A stretch of 46,844 nucleotides of DNA from Apostichopus californicus (Eukaryota; Echinodermata; Holothuroidea; Aspidochirotida; Stichopodidae), in assembly GCA_020650975.1 (NCBI GenBank), contig JAIPMN010005700.1, forward strand, positions 1-46,844, read 5' to 3'. The notes under the pieces were generated by a model. The model did not search any database and had not been told where the DNA came from. It saw nothing but the letters and a program-made list of their open reading frames with translations. A program made the translations under genes and the position numbers. Of the stretch, positions 13,001-21,400 are shown piece after piece. The stretch's first letter is position 1; each line of letters opens with the position of its first letter.

Positions 13001-15666
13001 AAGTTGTGGTTTCTAGAAATGTTGTACACGCAGTAGGAGCGTCTTCGAATTTGGATGACTTTGGAAGACCTATATCTTTTAGGAATTTACCCTCCATTCC
13101 TTACTTTGATAACAAAAACATGTCAGTTTTGTATACAGCTTTTTCCCATTCCTGAAGGTAAGTTCATTTCATTTATCATTTTTTATCCTTACATTAGATT
13201 TTTCCTTCTGTGTTTCAGTTTGTAAGGTCCAAGTCTCTCGAATATCTTCAATACTCAAATCTTCCATGGCTTTCTCTCTGAAAAATGATAAATAAATATA
13301 TAAAAAATAAATACACAAAAAAAACAAGTTATAGTTAGAGGATTGGTAGAAAAGATTAATTTTGATAGACTGAAAGGAGCAACATCAATATTCAAATACT
13401 TTGAAATATTGGTAACTTAACAGCTTCAAGACTTTCATTCTAACTCCCACTGTGACAGTTTAAAACCTGGAGACAATGTCTCAATACACAATGTAGTATG
13501 TTGATTATAACAATACAAGCATTGGCCAAAAATTTCAGGTGCTAAAAACTGCTCCCAATTTATAAAAATACTACTTTTCCTTGTACTTCTGATTCAGATA
13601 ACAAGAGACAATTAAGTGTAATTCTGATTCTATGAATTATTTACAGACATTGCGGACTGCTTCAGAAGACATTATTTAATTTAATGACGAAATTAATACT
13701 TTTAAGTTTGCAATGAAAATGCTTCATAAATTTGGGACATATTGACAATGGACATCCGTGACCATTATTTGACTTTCTAGCATATTTGGGGCTAAAAATT
13801 GACGCTGGACATCCTTGACCATTTTTTTTTAACATTCTAGCATATTTGGGGCTAAATATTTGACACTCTCCAATATAACAAGGTATTCCCACTCCCATAC
13901 ATTCAGACTAGAAACATTACCTTGCTCTGGCTGATTGTCCTGATCTAGAGAGGATTGACACTATGCCCTGATAAGAAACAAAGAAGCTATTGTTTTCATC
14001 ATCTTCTTCTCCCGCCTCTCTTTCCTCTTCATCTATTGTTGTATCTGTCTCATTTCTATATGAAACAGCAGCCATCTAGAAAGAACAAGTTTTGAAACAA
14101 AAAAAAAGATAAAAATAATGACATCATCAAAATACTTCATGCAGTGATATCTAATAGGTATTAATGATTTACACTATGCATTACGTTATTCAATTTTCCA
14201 CTTTTCTGATCAAGCCATTTAAATATTTACACATAATGGGGTTATTCACAAGGTTTACTGACTTTGACCTCTGTTGACCTCAAATGATCTTTGGAAACAA
14301 TAGGGTCCATCGACCCAATTTGGTACATCCACATACTACATATGAGATACATGCAAGATTTCATTCTTGAGATACTGTGTTGACAAGTTTTTCAAATTTT
14401 TGCCTCAAGTGACCTTTGACCACCTCCACTGGAAACACTAGGTTTACTCAATATGAGGCATCCACATACGGACATTGAGATCTATTCACAGTTTCCATTT
14501 ATGTGATATTGCATTTATAAGCAAGGCATCATACACCCACCATTATGATTGAAAAGGTCACAATTAACATGGAAATCAGTGCACGTGTATGTTACCTCAT
14601 GATCATCTCGCTTTCTTTGTTTTTGCATTTTTCGGTAGGTAGATGTTGTCTCTCTTGCGGCTCCGCCAACATAGTATACACCATCCTCCTGAACACCATC
14701 CCAGTCGTTAACAATCATGCGATTGTTACCGCCGATGATCTTCTCTGACTTTTGAATCTGTACAGAAAAATGTTGAAATTTGCACATGTTTGTTACCGAG
14801 ATTAACATTAACCGATAATGCAGAAGAAAGATTGTTTTGATCCTCACAGATACAAACATTTGCTACATTGGTGAAAGAAAACATAGACCCAATAATCATC
14901 AATTGGTCTATAGGCTATGTGATAAAAATAATGAACAGTCATGAACAAAAACTCCCCAAACACCTTAGAAAAATCAATTTGAATTATGCAACATGTGTAA
15001 TGTTCTGTGAAAAATAAAAATATGATATCAGTGAGACACACATGTGCTGTTTACATTGTTTATGTGTTCCTTTATTTATTACGATGTAAATATTCTGTTA
15101 TGAAAATGGTTTTGCAAATACTCATTTGACAAAAATGAAACATGATCTAATGATCACAATGTTTTCAGTGTTAACAATCTACCTTGAAACTATTGGAAAA
15201 GAATGAGAGAGGAAACGTTTCCGATCCTAGTGGCACTATGAGTGACATCACAGATAATACACAATGAGAGCCCCTGGACATTACTTTTGCAGGTCACATA
15301 AATGTTTTAGTAGTCTAGTTATTAGATACTGTATGCACGCTCGCCATGCAAACTGTCACGAACATTGTACTTTGTTTTGTCTTCCACAAATCCCAATCTA
15401 TTTTGCTTAACCACTTCGTCGTTCTACCAAGTTGTAATAAAAGTACTCCCAACCGTTAACTATGTTACTATAAAAGTTTAAGCCTAATTTGGAAGAAGGG
15501 AAATGTACCATACCTTTTTCTTTCCGAGCTCTTTCATGAAAGGAACGGCCAGAAGAAAAGCAACCAACAATCCGAGAACAACGGTGAGAATAATGAAGAC
15601 AAGCCCTGGAAAAACCAAAACTTCTTGGCTAGGTAATATCAAGTCAATTTCTTGACACGAAGCCAT
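964..15666 (-). CDS. EVC: EVC ciliary complex subunit 1 (EVC), multi-exon gene, 3' end outside window
   Basis: Seventeen exons, in order of transcription: 15514-15666, 14596-14757, 13921-14075, 13193-13277, 12284-12382, 11899-12033, 10682-10756, 9543-9626, 9107-9267, 8200-8255, 7543-7682, 6349-6589, 5576-5753, 3967-4056, 3120-3237, 2186-2395, 964-1142. All have GT-AG borders and matching phases, giving about 773 codons. The protein has a short N-terminus, one membrane span at about residues 17-43, an acidic linker and long coiled coil, the architecture of vertebrate EVC (992 residues in human). The head-to-head partner is clearly EVC2, which supports the name. EVC and EVC2 form a complex at the ciliary base that relays Smoothened activity to GLI factors. 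The last exon here ends in phase 2 at a good GTAAGT donor, so at least one more exon lies to the left. Individual sequence identity to EVC is weak; the assignment rests on architecture, segment order and neighbour. Confidence 0.82.
1143..2185. other. EVC intron 16, nothing recognised
   Basis: About 1 kb of AT-rich intron with a short CA microsatellite near 1280-1300. I see no gene, RNA or transposon in it. Confidence 0.5.
4250..4314 (-). other. candidate alternative or decoy EVC exon
   Basis: A TTTACAG acceptor is followed by an open stretch reading LETKRLSLLDQMELYSESEI in the phase set by exon 13, then a GTACGT donor after 65 nt. The length breaks the frame with exon 14. A weaker GTTTGT donor after 69 nt (to 4246) would keep it. 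Direct joining of exon 13 to exon 14 is in frame without it. It could be a cassette exon, a decayed exon or chance. Confidence 0.3.
5247..5522 (+). repeat. dispersed repeat, copy A (Penelope-like terminal repeat candidate)
   Basis: The pyrimidine-rich 5' part and a diagnostic core at 5415-5445 (CTGAAGA, a 5-bp stem GATCC/GGATC, GAAA, CGTC) recur in inverted orientation at 7232-7450 and again, on both strands, at 27587-27840. The tail after the core (ending in TTTTATTTTATTTT) is shared with the right part of the third locus. The core resembles a hammerhead ribozyme core, as found in Penelope-like elements, but has one extra base before stem II and no obvious stem I. Family assignment is inference. 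Confidence 0.6.
5576..5753 (-). CDS. EVC: EVC exon 13: highly charged coiled coil
   Basis: Fifty-eight codons plus two bases, dominated by K, E and Q (QLAKEKQEQSEMLQMKIQDR, then WEKEKEKEKVEQEQLAKQQE). It ends in phase 2 at a consensus GTGAGT donor. The repeat copy at 5247-5522 begins only about 50 bp into the following intron. Confidence 0.78.
5840..6160. repeat. diverged AT-rich tandem repeats
   Basis: Phrases such as CTCTAATTCCTTTGTATTTT and GATCACTTTCTTCAAATCC recur several times in diverged form between about 5920 and 6140, in the intron between EVC exons 12 and 13. Confidence 0.5.
6349..6589 (-). CDS. EVC: EVC exon 12: coiled coil
   Basis: Eighty codons plus one base, the longest EVC exon in the window. 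It reads AHHDLRQQQRNESNEMIDEL, continues through MSVLRKRLAERKKEEAGEL and ends RHHANCTAYE. It starts after a TTCTTTCACATTAAG acceptor and ends at GTAAAC. It is bracketed by inverted copies of the same dispersed repeat (5247-5522 and 7232-7450). Confidence 0.8.
7232..7450 (-). repeat. dispersed repeat, copy B (inverted relative to copy A)
   Basis: Reverse-complement copy of about 220 bp of the repeat at 5247-5522, with small differences (for example an A for G change next to the core). It lies about 90 bp past the end of EVC exon 11 in the direction of transcription, within the intron before exon 12. Confidence 0.65.
7543..9267 (-). CDS. EVC: EVC exons 9-11: coiled coil
   Basis: Exons at 9107-9267 (ILQDRLTKRQALAQQYADLS onward), 8200-8255 (18 codons) and 7543-7682 (ELDRQSRDLMKKLKDHRDAA onward). 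The 3' border of exon 11 is uncertain. The next exon needs phase 0, which allows a GTAGTC donor after 7543 or a GTGAAT donor after 7558; the frame-incompatible GGTAAC at about 7530 would create a stop in the following exon. The intron between exons 9 and 10 carries a complete hAT-type MITE. Confidence 0.75.
8416..8939. mobile_element. hAT-type non-autonomous element (MITE), 524 bp
   Basis: Starts CAGTGGCGTAGCTA and ends with its near-perfect inverse TAGCTACACCACTG. It is flanked by a perfect 8-bp direct repeat, GGTAGGGA (8408-8415 and 8940-8947). An 8-bp target duplication with CAGNG-type ends is characteristic of the hAT superfamily. No transposase frame is present. The open frames inside it are not genes. 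Confidence 0.85.
9543..13277 (-). CDS. EVC: EVC exons 4-8: first coiled-coil block
   Basis: Exons at 13193-13277, 12284-12382, 11899-12033, 10682-10756 and 9543-9626, with every border after exon 4 in phase 0. The joined peptide is rich in E, K, L and I with heptad character. Segments such as KIEEREEAIVIELSQLEDD and LTMTEKMIGEEVEEQ resemble the region of vertebrate EVC around its KKEREYSEQL and LTERMIAAEG segments (compared from memory). The introns are AT-rich; I recognise no gene within them. Confidence 0.78.
9627..10681. other. EVC intron 7, nothing recognised
   Basis: About 1 kb of intron without recognisable repeats or genes. Confidence 0.5.
10757..11898. other. EVC intron 6, mostly featureless
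   Basis: AT-rich intron with a G-rich low-complexity patch near 11523-11575 (runs of G and GAGGTGAGGTGAG). Nothing else is recognised. Confidence 0.5.
12383..13192. other. EVC intron 4, nothing recognised
   Basis: Intron between exons 4 and 5, without a recognisable element. Confidence 0.5.
13743..13863. repeat. two-copy tandem duplication, unit about 60 bp
   Basis: The unit running from GGACATCC through GACCATT to CTAGCATATTTGGGGCTAAA occurs twice back to back, with small indels. It is intronic to EVC. Confidence 0.75.
13921..14757 (-). CDS. EVC: EVC exons 2-3: cytoplasmic linker
   Basis: Exon 2 (14596-14757, 54 codons) begins IQKSEKIIGG and ends RKRDDHE. Exon 3 (13921-14075, 155 nt, phase 2 at its end) encodes an acidic stretch with EEEREAGEEDDENN and then SFFVSYQGIVSILSRSGQSA. 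Low-complexity acidic and basic patches suggest a disordered linker between membrane span and coiled coil. The intron between them (14076-14595) contains a dispersed-looking stretch at about 14240-14500 with repeated TGACCT-type motifs. Confidence 0.78.
15514..15666 (-). CDS. EVC: EVC exon 1: start codon and membrane anchor
   Basis: Fifty-one codons beginning MASCQEID. A hydrophobic stretch of about 26 residues (VLVFPGLVFIILTVVLGLLV and on through LLAVPF) is followed by KELGKKK, a basic stop-transfer signal. There is no cleavable signal peptide, so the protein is expected to be anchored by its N-terminus with the coiled coil in the cytoplasm, as in vertebrate EVC. The exon ends in phase 0 at GTATGG. 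No upstream in-frame ATG was needed; the sequence before the ATG is a plausible 5' UTR. Confidence 0.85.
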
Positions 15667-17691
15667 CCTTTAACGGTTTCTTAACGTGTTTCTTCAGGAG
15701 GCCAACTTAAACTTATCTTAGCCTAGGCACAGTAGGCTACACGTACACTATCCTACAAACTCAAAACAAAGTTAATAATCTTTCTGTCTCTATGTCTTCC
15801 ATTTACACAGTTATCTCGACTCACACCTTGACGTTATTACGCATACACACACGTCAACACTGCTGGTTATGGATAAAATTCGCTATCGTTTTGTCTCGTT
15901 TACTTACAATTAAAAATTGATTGCAAGATCCTATTTTACACACAGTTACCTCTCTCTCTCTAATTCACCTGCTAGGGTATAGCCTTGACGCAAATTAGTA
16001 TTCACCAATCAAAAGCCTCTGTTTCTTTGATTGCGCAATAGAGTTGTACCGTTGCTACAACAATATGATGTTACGGGAACTGGCTTCTTTGATTAGAGTA
16101 ACACTATACATACACAATGGATAAGAATGGAGTTGACGCTGTGGTGAACGAAGACTGCTCTACAGTTCAAACAGTATAGCATAGATAGTATGCTTCAAGT
16201 TATCGATCGGTAGAAGCATGGTGGTTAACTGTGCATAAGAAGACTGGATGATTAGGCTTAGCGACTTAGATTTTATCGTAAACAGTTTCCAACAATATTT
16301 GGTTTTGGAGTATAACGTGACTTAATTGCCCAACCTCTGGGCTGATGACAGCTTCAGATTTGGAAATATTTTTTTGTATAAGGTTAGACATATTTTTTTA
16401 TAGACTTGGCAGATCACAGGCGCTGCCAGATTGGGAGTGCTTGTGATCATATTTATTTAGGATTATACTAGGCCATTGGGTTTATTTCAAGATGGGTAAA
16501 AATACATGCCAGTGTACGAAAACAGTCTCAGTCTATGCGTACAGAAGAGCCTTTCCTTCAATTTCTAAGGTTAGGATTAATACCATAGTGACAGTTCTTA
16601 CAATTTTATTTTTAGTGCATGCCCTACATCATTCTTGGTCAAGCATCTATGCTTTGTATATGTTTGGCATATTGTTCTGTTTATATGTCTATGTGTCGTT
16701 CTACTCTTGAATATGCAGCTCAGATTTGGGACCCTTATAGGGTCTCAGACCAAGATAAAATAGAAAAAATTCAAAGGAAGGCAGCACGTTTTGTAACTCG
16801 TGATTTCCGTAGGCAATCCAGCGTCACTGAGATCTTGAAGACTTTGAAGTGGGAACCCCTCACAAAAAGAAGGAAAAGGGCCAGACTTATGCTCTTTTAC
16901 CAAACTATTAATGGCCTAATTGCAGTCCCAAGCGAGACTAATCCGTTCTTGAAACCAGGGAGGCATGGCTGCTACTGTACACACAAATTCCACATAATCA
17001 TCGTGCTTTTCAGTATAGTTTCTATCCTAGGACTATAAAAGACTGGAATACACAATCCTTGGCCGTTAAAGAGAGCCCTAGTCTTGAGGTGTTTAAGACA
17101 AGATTGCCCACGCATTGTTATTAGCACTGCTGCGCTGCGGACCAACATCCTCGTTGTGATACCCGAGAGGGGTTTTTAATGAGTACCTAACAGAAACAGA
17201 ATAACAGAATCAGAAATGGCATATATATCCTAGATCTAGCCTATGTTTTGCAGTAATGCACAGTTATAATTAATGCAAGCATTTTGTCAATACTGTCAAA
17301 GTATACTTGGAGGACTATAGGAAGGACTGTGACAGTCTTAAAAGATTATAAAAGTTTGGCAACATTAGGCCTTCAGTACAATTTATAGAAATTGACTGCT
17401 TGGGAAAGTGACCCTATACCTCTTATCATGATCATTACTTCTTTGTAACTGCATTGCATGTAGTGTAGCCTACCACTATATCAATAACAAACCATATTTT
17501 GTATGCTTTCCCCTCGCCTATCTCACCATATACCACCCCAGCTCCTTTCCAAAACCAAGTAACAGGCCACTTTCATTTCGTGCAGTGGTAGTAATACAAA
17601 CAGTCATAGTTGCTTGATAAACGTCATTCAGAAATCAGAAGCATAATGCAATGAAATTCTACATTTTTAATTGTTTTTGTTTCATATTCAG
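15667..17691. promoter_or_regulatory. head-to-head interval between EVC and EVC2, presumed bidirectional promoter
   Basis: The two start codons lie 2.07 kb apart on opposite strands. The part nearest EVC (about 15667-16300) holds unique-looking sequence. The middle is occupied by a retrotransposon fragment. An AG at 17690-17691 before the EVC2 start suggests that EVC2 has an upstream non-coding exon, so the real distance between transcription starts is likely shorter. I see no clear TATA box and did not identify the donor of the non-coding exon. Confidence 0.55.
16680..17175 (+). pseudogene. non-LTR retrotransposon reverse-transcriptase C-terminal fragment (Jockey/CR1-like)
   Basis: One frame reads STLEYAAQIWDPYRVSDQDK, then KIEKIQRKAARFVTRDFRRQ and SSVTEILKTLKWEPLTKRRK, the typical end of the RT domain in Jockey/CR1-type elements. 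After a frameshift near 16960 another frame continues with QYSFYPRTIKDWNTQSLAV, the conserved C-terminus. An A-rich tail near 17190-17210 probably marks the 3' end. It is 5'-truncated and broken, hence inactive. Confidence 0.85.
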
Positions 17692-18412
17692 ACAATCAGT
17701 GAAGACAGTTGTAAACGCCTTCAAATAGTCAACATGACAGCTGGAGGAGTGTTCTATGCTTCTTTGGCAGTGCTACTATTCATAGTCGTCCAGGGCTGCA
17801 AAGGTCAAGTGGTTGACCTAGATGTCACCGCCGAAAAGGATGGAGGTTTCACGTACAGTAATAACTCTGGAGAAGACCTTCCAGTGATTTACCTTACGGA
17901 CGAATTTTCCATCGTATCGGATGTGCTGCTTTCGAATGAATCAAATCAAACGTGTTCGTTTATCCTCTGGATTCCAAATCTAATATTTTCTCAGGATGAC
18001 TTGTACAACGTCAGTGTGACATCCACAGATAACCATAGCATTGATCATACATTCACTTTAGCAGAGACATCAGAAAATGTCATCGAAATCATCACATTCC
18101 ATTCCTGGAATGACAGTGTCAATAATAACAACAATAATAATGTTGAGCTTTACCTTTGGTTTATTGCATCAGTCCCTTCCAGCAGTATCGGTGATACCTT
18201 GAATGTTACTGTCAATTCGACTTGCTCAAGTCTTAACGGCGGATCAGACGGTGCGATTAAAGTAATTACCTTTGAATTTGGTGGACCAGAGGTAGGACTG
18301 GGCTCAGAAGGTTCAGTGGCAGGAACGATCGTACCTGGACTAGTTCATAACGGTTCGCTGGATGTGACGATACCAGGAAACTGGGTGATGGGAGATACAA
18401 CAGTAACATATT
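17692..18412 (+). CDS. EVC2: EVC2 first coding exon: 5' UTR end, signal peptide, N-terminal ectodomain
   Basis: The exon begins after an AG at 17690-17691, has 42 nt of 5' UTR, then ATG at 17734. I chose this ATG because it starts a clean signal peptide: MTAGG, a hydrophobic core (FYASLAVLLFIVV) and a likely cleavage after CKG. The ectodomain part has at least nine N-X-S/T sequons (NNS, NES, NQT, NVS, NHS, NDS, NVT, NST, NGS) and an asparagine run encoded by an AAT/AAC microsatellite at about 18121-18144. It ends in phase 1 at GTAAGT. Confidence 0.85.
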
Positions 18413-21400
18413 GTAAGTCTTTAAGTTGCTTTTTCTTTAGAATCCGAACGCAACTGCTTGAATATTTATTTTTTTATACTCTTAATTGTTACCTTCTTTC
18501 ATTGTTATTTGTTATTGTTTTTCTAGTGTCCTGTTTATACTATACCACTTTGTTCTATTGTTCTTATGTATAGACGAAATAAATGAAATGAAATGAAATA
18601 AAATACTATTTGACTTTAAGGAAATTCATTGAACCTGAAGCCATTTTACATTTTATGAGATTAGTGTTGAAGAAGACACAGTGTTGCGCAGTACTGTGTG
18701 TTACAAGCCACTAGTGAATTTATTTGCTTTAGAACTATGTCTGGTAGTATTATGAAAGTAAATCAATTTCACTGGATATTCATCTTAGTAGACGGTCTGT
18801 GATTTCATAATGTTCAGAAAGTACCATAACTTGTCCTAATATTCCAGCTATGGAACAGTTCCATGAACATTTTTCAGGCAATTGACTTATTCATCCCTTT
18901 GATTGAAGTCACTATATTGGGGGTTGTGAGAGGGTATGTTATTGTAATAACAATATGTGTTTTCAAGTTAAGGTTGTTTATTGGTTCTCGGGGAACTGTG
19001 AGATGAAGCATAAAATGTCTTTGAACACTGACTTTATACCAATATCTATTATGTGATCAAGAGGGTGCAAGGTGGGGAGGGGGATGACTCTAGCAATGTG
19101 GATTGTTAATGCAAAATTACAAAATCTAAGGCATTTTGAAAACACATTTTTGTTGGTTGTTGTCTGAGGTTTACAGTGTGATAAATTTGATCGTCAATCT
19201 GGAATTATACATTAGCAATGTCCAGTTTAAGACTGGATTCTACATAAAATCTGGACTACTGCTTGGTTTCTTGTATTTGACCATATGATGCTAGAAAATA
19301 AAAGAAATGGTCACTAATGCTCAGGTTTCAAAAAGTACTTTATTGCCATCCCAAAACATTTAGCCTTAGTGAGACATTTAATGTCAAAAATGAATCCTCT
19401 GTATGGAAAGTAAGTTCAGGGAATTATTTATCCAGTATCACATCACAAAATGTTATATAATGCAAAGTTTTAAATAGCAATTTTTAGACACAGGAACCAT
19501 AATTTTTTGTAAGAGAAAGTCTGACTGCCTTAAAAACTGCTACGCAAAATTTTAATGCTAAGTTATTCACTGACATATGAAACCTTCTAGCAATTTTGAG
19601 CAAGCGGTAAAATTTGTGTCTAGCCTAAAACTGATGACCTTTAAAGGCATTGAAGACTCGCCCCAAACCGTGTGCCGGCCATCTGTAAAAGTTAACTTTC
19701 TGTTGCTTGTAAGTGACGTTTTGTTCGTGTCGCTACAAAATGCAGACAGTAATGAAACGTGATACCTTGTTATCTTTAGCTGGACCTGAGATGTTCATCG
19801 CTGAATTGTTTGTACATTCTGATGTGGGTAGTGACCGCAGCTGCATGTACTGACTGTACACTAGTGTCTAATTACCAACGGTAGCAAGCTCTGTGTGTAT
19901 TTTCTGGGACCGGTGGTGGTGCCTAACACTTCTGTTACACCTCATTCGAAACTAGGTCAGATTACCGGCATGAGACGTTTCTTTTTGCGCGAGTCTTCAC
20001 ACCCTTTAAGTAGTCAAAAGTAAATTTCACTGTAAACAACATTTTACTAGACTATGAAAAAACAGGTGGGGGAAGGGATGATGTAGGGACTGCTATCTTA
20101 AAACAAACTTTTTAATACCAGAAATGTGTTTAATTTTCTTTACAGCTTTCACTTCAGAGGCTAATAGTAACTTTGAAGTAACTTTCATCCAGTGCATACT
20201 TGTGGCAAGCTCACCAGAGGTCATTGCCGACCCTGAGTACTCACAGATCACAGACTTCTCTGTGACAAATGGGTCAACGGGAATCACCATAGAAACCAAC
20301 AAAGTGATCTCGAAACGAAGTACTAGTGGAGGAGTGACCATATCATGGTTCTTAGGGGACATTACCAACAATGCATCAGTGGCAGCTGATATAGAATTCA
20401 AGGTAAATCAAAGATTGTTTTCAGGAAATTATTTTCGGCGATATAAAAATTATTTTAATTTATTATTATTTATTTTTAATTTGTTACTGTAATAACAGAA
20501 ACTTAAAACATGAAATGCAAAATCATTTAAAGCATTCTGTCAGTTAGCAGGTATGTTGAAATACAGATTTGATTAGTAATAATTCCAGCTCCCTCTTTGG
20601 TCTCTTCAGAAAAGTTTTTTCCCAATTTTTCCCACAAAGTAGTTGAACTTTTATTTTTTTACAAAGCAGGAGTTGCACCCTCTAAGGCTCTGACACAGGT
20701 CTTTTGAGGTCACTGCCTTTTAAGGCCATGAATCCTGCTTTTGGTCACCTGTGCCGTGCACTCACAATAATTTCATAGCTTCTAGGATGACTTTAAGGAC
20801 AAAATTAACTTGATATGTTGTAGACCATCTAAACACACTGTTATCATTCCAGGTTGGATTTCTATGACACTTTATATGTTTTAAAAATGACCCTATAAAG
20901 GGTGTGAAGACTCGCGCACAAAGAAACGTCTCATGCCGGTAATCTGACCTAGTTTCGAATGAGGTGTAACAGAAGTGTTAGACACCACCATCGATCCCAG
21001 AAAATACACACACAACATGCTACCGCCAGTAATTAGACACTAGTGTACAGTCAATACATACAGCTGCGGTCAATACCCAAAACATAGTTTACATAGCAGC
21101 CATGCACATCTCAGGTCTAGATAAAAGATAACAAGGTATTATTGTCTGCAGTTTGTAGCGACAAGAAGAAAACTTCACTTGCAAGCAACAGAAAGTTAAC
21201 TTTTTCAGAGCGCGGCACGCGGTTTGGGGCTAGTCTTCAATGCCTTTAATATATCTTCAACACCTCACTAGCTATAGAAATATCACTAGCACTCACTTTT
21301 TCTAAAATAAAAACAATTCTTGAACTATTACATTTCAAGACAATAATTCTTCCTAAAATTCATCCTTTAAGTCATGGCAGATATGCATTTATTTATTTAT

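Noticed and set aside
13662..13898. Minus-strand open frame with a repeated IFSPKYAR phrase
   Set aside because: The peptide repeat comes from the two-copy intronic DNA duplication at 13743-13863 and does not join with the EVC exons.
19577..19762. Open frames over MITE termini (also near 28865-29213)
   Set aside because: Equivalent frames appear wherever the MITE occurs, on both strands, and are broken in other copies.
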